Shown here: positions 58,914-64,000 of the stretch, one piece after another | How positions within the stretch are numbered: the stretch's first letter is position 1 | How the letters are laid out: the number at the start of each line of letters is the position of its first letter | Assembly (NCBI RefSeq): GCF_014195535.1 | Contig: NZ_JACIBY010000021.1 | Coordinates: forward strand, 34,293-98,292 | From: Runella defluvii | GTDB taxonomy: Bacteria > Bacteroidota > Bacteroidia > Cytophagales > Spirosomataceae | DNA: 64,000 nucleotides | Reading direction: 5' to 3' | Translations under genes and position numbers: made by a program | Notes under the pieces: model-generated | Database searches by the model: none | What the model was told of the DNA's origin: nothing | Seen by the model: the letters and a program-made list of their open reading frames with translations, nothing else

Positions 58914-61145
58914 ATGCGTTTCACTTCCACACTTGCATTATTGCTAACATTTTGGGTAACATTCCCTTCGCTATCTCAAAAACTGCGCCCAACGGCCTAC
59001 ACCGACCAGCCATATCTCCAAGATTATAGCATCAAGTACTATGTTCAAGACAGTTCGGTGCAGCTTCGTAAAATCCTTACCGACAAAGACGGACGGGTAC
59101 GAATTTTGACTTCAGCAGGACTCATGCAGCCCCACGGGGGACAATTCCAGTACCCAGGCCAACTTCGCCCTGACCGCTCGTACGTTCCAATGGCCAGCCG
59201 AAAAATAGCAGATATGGCACTTCTTCAAGGTCAACTGGTTTTTGTGGACGACCGTGCGGTGTTGAGCAATGCGTGGGCAGGAAAAGTGTATGCGCCACAT
59301 TCGCTTGGCTCGGCCCAGAAACTGGCGTCGTCGCCCAACTTTACGTTTCTGGTTTCCGATGCTCAACGGCTTACATTGCTCCAAAACAATGCCGTTGTGG
59401 ACACAAAACCCGCCCCAAGTCAGCCCATTTTGGAGCTGGTGTTTGATGCTCCTCGAAACCGTTTTTTAATGCTTACCTCGCAGCAGATTCTCTCCTATTC
59501 AGTGGCGACCAAAGCGGTTAAAACCGAATTTCAGGGCAATAATCTGAGCTGTTTTGCTTTGGCCAAAGACTCCCTGTTTGTAGGTACTTCAAACGGCTAT
59601 TTTGCCGTTTCGGCCCTTACTTTCAAGGCCACTGCGCTTCAAGAAAAACTACCTTGTCCACAGCTAACCGCCATGGCGTACATCAACGACAAACTATGGC
59701 TAGGCTCTACCACGGGAGCCTTTATGCGTCGGTCCGAAGGTGGCTTTAACTATTATTATGGCGAACGTTGGATTCCTAGTAATCGGGTGGTGAGCATTGC
59801 AGCAGGGCCAAACCAAACCGTTCAAGTACTTACCGACAAAGGCGTAGGCGAAATTCATTTTGACAAAATGACCCTCCACGACAAAGCAATGGTCTATGAA
59901 AATCAAGTGCGCCAACGCCACATTCGTTATGGTTTCAACTGCGACGTTTCTACCTTAAAAAATGGCGATTTGTCCACCTTTGAAATGGGACAGCGCGACA
60001 GCGACAACCTCTGGACGTCGATGTACCTCGTTAGCCAGCTGTTTCGATACAAAGTGACGGGAGAAAAAGTAGCCCTCGACAACTGCCTCGAATCGTTTGA
60101 AGCCATGCAACGACTCTTTAGTATTACCAACATGAAAGGGTACTTTGCCCGAGGTTTTGAACGGCACGGACACCATAAATTTAAGGCCATTCCGTGGGAT
60201 GGTGGCATGACCAACGGCTGGGTGCAGGCCAAAGACAGCGTGTGGGATTGGCGCGGTACCACCAGTAGCGACCAAACCGTGGGGCAAATGTTTGCGTTGA
60301 CCCTTTTGGCACAAAACCTGGACGGCGAAGTCAAACAAAAAGCCATTACTTTGATGGACGAACTGATGACCTACATCATCGAAAATGATTGGTATTTGAT
60401 TGATTTTGATGGCAAACCCACCCTTTGGGGAAAGTGGAATCCTGCGTATGTCAATGGGTTTTCCAAAACAGTTGGTGACCGCAAATTGTATGCGTCCAAC
60501 ATTATCGGCTTTTTACAAACGGCTTATCATTTTACCAAAAAAGAGATTTACAAAGAAAAGGCGTACGAGTTGATGCAAAAACACGGCTATTTGGAGAACC
60601 TCATGCGCCCGATGGCCGAGATTGGGCGCGTTGATGAAAACCAAGGAAAACTTGCTGCCGAACTCTCCGAAGAGTGGAATCACTCCGACGACGAAATGTA
60701 CTTTTTGGCGTACTGGTGTTTGTATCCGTACGCGTTTACTCCAGAGCTAAAAAAACAATACCTTCATGCCATCAAAGAGCATTGGAATTTTGAACGTCCT
60801 GAGAAGAATGGCTTGTGGAATTTGTGTTATGCCATGACAGGGGCACAACAATTTGACCAAAAAGAAACGATTTGGTACTTAAAAGAATTTCCGCTGGACA
60901 TGATCGAATGGCAGGTTATGAATAGCCACCGCAAAGACCTTGTGTCGGTTCCAGCCAATTTTCGGGGACAAACCATCACGCACGTTCTTCCGCCCGACGA
61001 GCGTCCAGAATTGAAACACAACCGTAACCTTTTCAAGCTCGACCGCCTTGCCAACGGCCAAAGTGAGTTAAGTGCGGGCGATTCCTTTTTATTACCCTAT
61101 TGGATGGGGCGCTATTTGGGCGTCATCAGTGCTCCAACCCGTTAG
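58914..61145 (+). CDS. Secreted two-domain protein: beta-propeller plus (alpha/alpha)-toroid
   Basis: A 743-residue exported protein; the ATG at 58914 opens on a signal peptide ending PSLSQ (about residue 22). Residues 30-330 have propeller-type repeats (DGRVRILTSAGLMQP, RNRFLMLTSQQILSYS, DSLFVGTSNGYFAVSA, DKLWLGSTTGAFM, QTVQVLTDKGVGEIHF). Residues 350-740 are helical with motifs such as DSDNLWTSMYLVSQLFRYK, FARGFERHG, WDWRGTTSSDQTVGQMFAL and HSDDEMYFLAYWCL, in keeping with an alpha/alpha-toroid hydrolase or lyase. No family is recognised with certainty. It forms a co-directional group with the YidR-like lipoprotein gene 32 bp downstream. Confidence 0.7.
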   Translation: MRFTSTLALLLTFWVTFPSLSQKLRPTAYTDQPYLQDYSIKYYVQDSSVQLRKILTDKDGRVRILTSAGLMQPHGGQFQYPGQLRPDRSYVPMASRKIADMALLQGQLVFVDDRAVLSNAWAGKVYAPHSLGSAQKLASSPNFTFLVSDAQRLTLLQNNAVVDTKPAPSQPILELVFDAPRNRFLMLTSQQILSYSVATKAVKTEFQGNNLSCFALAKDSLFVGTSNGYFAVSALTFKATALQEKLPCPQLTAMAYINDKLWLGSTTGAFMRRSEGGFNYYYGERWIPSNRVVSIAAGPNQTVQVLTDKGVGEIHFDKMTLHDKAMVYENQVRQRHIRYGFNCDVSTLKNGDLSTFEMGQRDSDNLWTSMYLVSQLFRYKVTGEKVALDNCLESFEAMQRLFSITNMKGYFARGFERHGHHKFKAIPWDGGMTNGWVQAKDSVWDWRGTTSSDQTVGQMFALTLLAQNLDGEVKQKAITLMDELMTYIIENDWYLIDFDGKPTLWGKWNPAYVNGFSKTVGDRKLYASNIIGFLQTAYHFTKKEIYKEKAYELMQKHGYLENLMRPMAEIGRVDENQGKLAAELSEEWNHSDDEMYFLAYWCLYPYAFTPELKKQYLHAIKEHWNFERPEKNGLWNLCYAMTGAQQFDQKETIWYLKEFPLDMIEWQVMNSHRKDLVSVPANFRGQTITHVLPPDERPELKHNRNLFKLDRLANGQSELSAGDSFLLPYWMGRYLGVISAPTR

Positions 61146-61177
61146 TTATTGTCCTACTTTATAATGAACCAATTTGT

Positions 61178-62563
61178 ATGCGTCTTCTAACAACCGTTTT
61201 ATGCTTAACCACCCTTGCCATGACTTCTTGCAACAGTAACCAGTATTTAAAAGAAACGCAATTAACCAACGACCTTTCGTACCACCACGATTTGGACAAC
61301 AACGACAATTTTTCGCCCGATGACCAGTGGTTGGTCTATGACACCCGCACCGATGACGGTGGCATTGCGGCATCGGCCAAAATTGAAAAAGTTCATACCC
61401 AAACGGGGGAGAAAAAAGTACTATACGCCCTGCCCAACAACGCCGCATGGGGGCCTGGCGCGGGGGCGGTAAGTTATGCCCACACCGAAGCCTCGGTGGT
61501 CTTTATCCATGGTCTAATGAACGTGACCGCCGCCAACCCTTATCAACAATGGCGACGGACAGGAATCATCATCAAAGACCAAGCGCCCAATGTTCCTATT
61601 TATATGGATGCCCGTGATGTGACGCCGCCTTTCACCGCTGGCGCACTGCGCGGCGGCACCCACCGCCACGAATGGAGCGGCGACGGGAATTGGATAGGTT
61701 ATACCTATAATGATGCCATCCTAAAAGCACTTGAAGACAAAACGCAACAAAAACACAACCTCCGCACCATTGGCGTGTCGAAACGCGGACATTCGGTGAC
61801 CGTTTCCAAAACAACCAACGGCGAAGATGTATCGAGCGAATGGTTTAGCGCGGTGGTCGTTCGGGTAACGCCTACCCCACAAGCAGGCTCCGACGAAATT
61901 AGCCACGCCGCAGGCGACAGTTGGGTGGGTCTAAATGGGTACCTAAAGCCCGACGGCCAACGCCAAATAGCGCGGGCTTTTGTGGGAAAAGTAAAAGATA
62001 AAAATGGCAAAGACGTTGATGAAGTTTTTATCGTGGACATTCCTGATGACATTACTCAAGCAGGCGCATGGGGGCCGCTCGAAGGCACCGACACCATGAT
62101 GCCCATGCCGCCCAAAGGCACAAGTCAACGCCGCCTGACCCACACCGCCGACACTGCTTTTCCAGGATGTACGGGCGTTGTTCGTTCGTCGGGCGATGGT
62201 AGCGTGTTGGCATTTTTGGCCAAAGACGACAAAGGTGTGCAACAAATTTTCACCCTCTCGCCACTTGGGGGTACACCCACTCAACTGACCTTTCATCCCT
62301 CCAATGTTGAAGGGTATTTTAGATGGCATCCCGACGGGCAGCACCTTTGCTACGTTTGGAATGGAAGCATTGTTTTAGTAAAACTTGGAAATGCCCCCTT
62401 TGAAAATCGGGTACGACTACTTACACCTTCAAGCAACCCTTCGCCTTCCAATTTGGTATGGTCGCACGATGGAAAAAAGATAGCCTTCAACCGTGCGTTA
62501 AAAAAACCACAAACAGAACAAGAAAATAAGCAAGTTTTCATCGTTCATCTCGACAAATTATAA
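61178..62563 (+). CDS. YidR-like (DUF3748) lipoprotein with TolB-type propeller
   Basis: A 461-residue lipoprotein (AMTSC lipobox, C18). The start at 61178 gives a proper signal; the longer frame does not. The mature part begins ETQLTNDLSYHHDLDNNDNF and continues FSPDDQWLVYDTRTDDGG, the first of several PD40/TolB-like blades; others are HRHEWSGDGNWIGYTYND, YFRWHPDGQHLCYVWNG and LVWSHDGKKIAFNRA. This pattern matches DUF3748 (E. coli YidR). The role is unknown, probably binding in the periplasm. It follows the propeller/toroid protein by 32 bp and may be in one operon with it. Confidence 0.8.
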   Translation: MRLLTTVLCLTTLAMTSCNSNQYLKETQLTNDLSYHHDLDNNDNFSPDDQWLVYDTRTDDGGIAASAKIEKVHTQTGEKKVLYALPNNAAWGPGAGAVSYAHTEASVVFIHGLMNVTAANPYQQWRRTGIIIKDQAPNVPIYMDARDVTPPFTAGALRGGTHRHEWSGDGNWIGYTYNDAILKALEDKTQQKHNLRTIGVSKRGHSVTVSKTTNGEDVSSEWFSAVVVRVTPTPQAGSDEISHAAGDSWVGLNGYLKPDGQRQIARAFVGKVKDKNGKDVDEVFIVDIPDDITQAGAWGPLEGTDTMMPMPPKGTSQRRLTHTADTAFPGCTGVVRSSGDGSVLAFLAKDDKGVQQIFTLSPLGGTPTQLTFHPSNVEGYFRWHPDGQHLCYVWNGSIVLVKLGNAPFENRVRLLTPSSNPSPSNLVWSHDGKKIAFNRALKKPQTEQENKQVFIVHLDKL

Positions 62564-62594
62564 GGTATTTTCAAAATTGGCGGGCAACTTTCTC

Positions 62595-62602
62595 TAATTT
62601 TG
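62595..62602 (+). promoter_or_regulatory. -7 box before the lipase-like gene
   Basis: TAATTTTG matches TAnnTTTG exactly and lies 40 bp before the ATG at 62643. Confidence 0.55.
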
Positions 62603-62642
62603 TACGTTTAGAAACAGAACCCAAACGCGATATTCTCTTCGT

Positions 62643-63836
62643 ATGAAACACATCAAACATTCTTTTTACCTCTGGTTGCTGGCACTGGTTGTCATTGTTA
62701 GTGGATGTTCCAAAAACAGCGACCCAACGCCTTCCAACCAATATTTAGTAAGCAGCGCCCTCGTTGGAGAATTTACCAAAGACCAGCTTGTGCAGCGAAT
62801 AGCGGCAGGCGACCCTGCTTTTGCGCAAATTGCCCCGTTTCTTCAATACGGCATCAAAGTGTATAAAATCGTTTACAAAACGAAAAACACCGATGGCAAG
62901 GAAATTCAGGCTTCTGGGGCATTGATTTATCCTGCTGCCAAAACCACCACCTCGGCTCTTATCAGCGTACAGCACGGAACCATTCGCTCCGACCAAGAAG
63001 CGCCGTCGTACTTTGCGGCCAATTCGGAAGCAAGTTTAGCAGGCTCGCTTTTTGCTTCGTTGGGATACATCATCGCTTACCCCGACTACATTGGATATGG
63101 TACATCTAATACCGTACCGCATCCTTACGAGCATCGTGCCAGTTTGGCATCGGCCTGTTTGGACATGATTCGGGCATCAAAAGAGTTTATCAACCAAGAA
63201 AAAATTCAGTGGGATGAACGTCTGTACATCGCGGGCTATTCGGCGGGTGGTTTTGCAACCATGTCGCTTCAAAAGAAAATCGAAGAGGAAGCCAGTGCCG
63301 AATTTAACCTGAGAGCATCGAGCTGTGGGGCGGGGGCTTACGATAAAACGGCTTTTATGAAGTACATTACCACCAATAAAACCACGGGGGTTGTGGGTTA
63401 TAACCAACTTTATTTGTGGACCTTACTTACTTACGACCGAATCTATGGCCTCAACCGCCCCACGACTCAGTACTTTAAAGACCCTTGGGCAGCCCAGATT
63501 CAATCGTCCAAAGAGAATGCCAATATCAACGTGAGCTTTAATACCATTTTTACCGATGCGTTTGTCAAAGGACTCACCGACGGCACAGACACGGGTTTTA
63601 CCAATGCAGTAAAAGACAACGACGTGTATGATTGGAAACCCAAAACACCCACGCGTTTGTACCACGGTGATGCCGACGATTTGGTCTTTTATTTCAATTC
63701 ACAAAACGCCTTCAACGCCATGAAAGCAAGAGGCGCAACCAATGTGGAACTAATTACCCTCAAAGGTAAAAACCACGCTACGGCGGTTCAGGATTTTCTT
63801 TTAGGTTCTTATCAATTCTTTTCTTCAATACAGTAG
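62643..63836 (+). CDS. Alpha/beta-hydrolase lipoprotein (secretory lipase/prolyl-peptidase-like)
   Basis: A 397-residue lipoprotein (lipobox VIVSGC, C22). The alpha/beta-hydrolase core includes ISVQHGTIRSD (oxyanion region), IIAYPDYIGYG, and the nucleophile elbow AGYSAGGFA with S200. The acid is in YHGDADDLV (D343 or D345) and the His in KNHATAV (H378), giving a complete triad. The closest picture is the secretory-lipase-like or tannase/peptidase-like group that acts on esters outside the cell. It has its own promoter and a following terminator, so it is a single-gene unit. Confidence 0.85.
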   Translation: MKHIKHSFYLWLLALVVIVSGCSKNSDPTPSNQYLVSSALVGEFTKDQLVQRIAAGDPAFAQIAPFLQYGIKVYKIVYKTKNTDGKEIQASGALIYPAAKTTTSALISVQHGTIRSDQEAPSYFAANSEASLAGSLFASLGYIIAYPDYIGYGTSNTVPHPYEHRASLASACLDMIRASKEFINQEKIQWDERLYIAGYSAGGFATMSLQKKIEEEASAEFNLRASSCGAGAYDKTAFMKYITTNKTTGVVGYNQLYLWTLLTYDRIYGLNRPTTQYFKDPWAAQIQSSKENANINVSFNTIFTDAFVKGLTDGTDTGFTNAVKDNDVYDWKPKTPTRLYHGDADDLVFYFNSQNAFNAMKARGATNVELITLKGKNHATAVQDFLLGSYQFFSSIQ

Positions 63837-63865
63837 GAACTTCATATAAACTGTCTAAAATGAAA

Positions 63866-63894
63866 CATCCCGAAAGTTCTGAACTTTCGGGATG
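63866..63894. terminator. Terminator with the CCCGAAAGTT stem
   Basis: CATCCCGAAAGTT (63866-63878) pairs perfectly with AACTTTCGGGATG (63882-63894) around a 3-nt loop. The stem core is the one seen at 2929-2958 and 7005-7033. Confidence 0.75.
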
Positions 63895-63944
63895 TTTGCG
63901 TAAATAGGCTTCCCTTGGAAATTACTTTTTCAAAAAATATTTTC

Positions 63945-63976
63945 AAAAAATCCACTCAATTTGGAGTGGATTTTTT
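63945..63976. terminator. Hairpin with A-run and T-run at the right edge
   Basis: AAAAAATCCACTC (63945-63957) pairs perfectly with GAGTGGATTTTTT (63964-63976). The flanking A/T runs make it a bidirectional terminator, probably serving a gene beyond the window on the minus strand. Confidence 0.65.
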
Positions 63977-64000
63977 GCTTAAAAATTGTCAAATTATAGA

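Noticed and set aside
1..64000. tRNA, rRNA or transposase genes
   Set aside because: I looked in the intergenic gaps for T-loop/acceptor patterns and in the frames for transposase motifs and found none; a tRNAscan or covariance search would be needed to be sure.

Overview
The window reads as a chromosomal segment of a Bacteroidota bacterium of the Cytophagales type (Runella/Spirosoma-like is a guess from memory, not a database result). The evidence is a SusC/SusD pair, lipoproteins with Bacteroidota lipoboxes, an ELWxxDGT-repeat protein with the C-terminal domain common in Cytophagales, near absence of Shine-Dalgarno sequences, and repeated use of the Bacteroidota -7 promoter box TAnnTTTG about 30-40 nt before start codons.

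Layout. 1-9.8 kb is housekeeping: an ArnT-like glycosyltransferase cut by the left edge, a PAP2 phosphatase, the UDP-glucose dehydrogenase and UDP-glucuronate decarboxylase pair (UDP-xylose supply), an acyl-CoA dehydrogenase, recA and small envelope proteins. 9.9-15.1 kb holds a UbiA-like membrane protein with a thioesterase, a degenerate M23 protein, an unknown membrane protein and a THUMP-like methyltransferase. 15.2-19.3 kb is an accessory patch: a frameshifted M23 peptidase, a truncated membrane-protein gene, a CcbP-like protein and an AAA/DUF234 ATPase bracketed by a duplicated promoter. A U32 (RlhA-like) protein follows.

21.2-48.4 kb is the centrepiece, a 27-kb carbohydrate locus with two divergent arms. 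The left arm (minus strand, 34.45 to 21.2 kb) encodes a DeoR regulator, an L-fucose-isomerase-like protein, a four-helix-bundle (S23) intruder, a split transketolase, a secreted DUF1593 protein, an RbsB/DUF2291/RbsA/RbsC importer, an FGGY kinase and an AraR-like regulator. The right arm (plus strand, 34.97 to 48.4 kb) encodes SusC, SusD, a RuBisCO-like protein, a DUF1537 kinase, a racemase-family protein with one catalytic Cys, a BASS transporter, a GH43-like propeller and a GH127. The combination of RbsABC, FGGY kinase and split transketolase with DUF1537 kinase and RuBisCO-like protein recalls the known D-apiose (apulose) and D-apionate (3-oxo-isoapionate) pathways, here in one locus with polymer-capture proteins. 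Use of apiose or a related branched sugar from plant walls is an inference. Several intergenic gaps in this locus hold palindromic repeats, including four exact-period 109-bp tandem units.

48.4-53.1 kb is an AT-rich accessory block with a MITE-like 219-bp element, small orphan ORFs and the ELWxxDGT protein. 53.2-64 kb carries CotH, DsbA/HxlR, ThuA, an AraC regulator, a propeller/toroid secreted protein, a YidR-like lipoprotein and a lipase-like lipoprotein. No tRNA, rRNA, CRISPR or recognisable transposase gene was seen.
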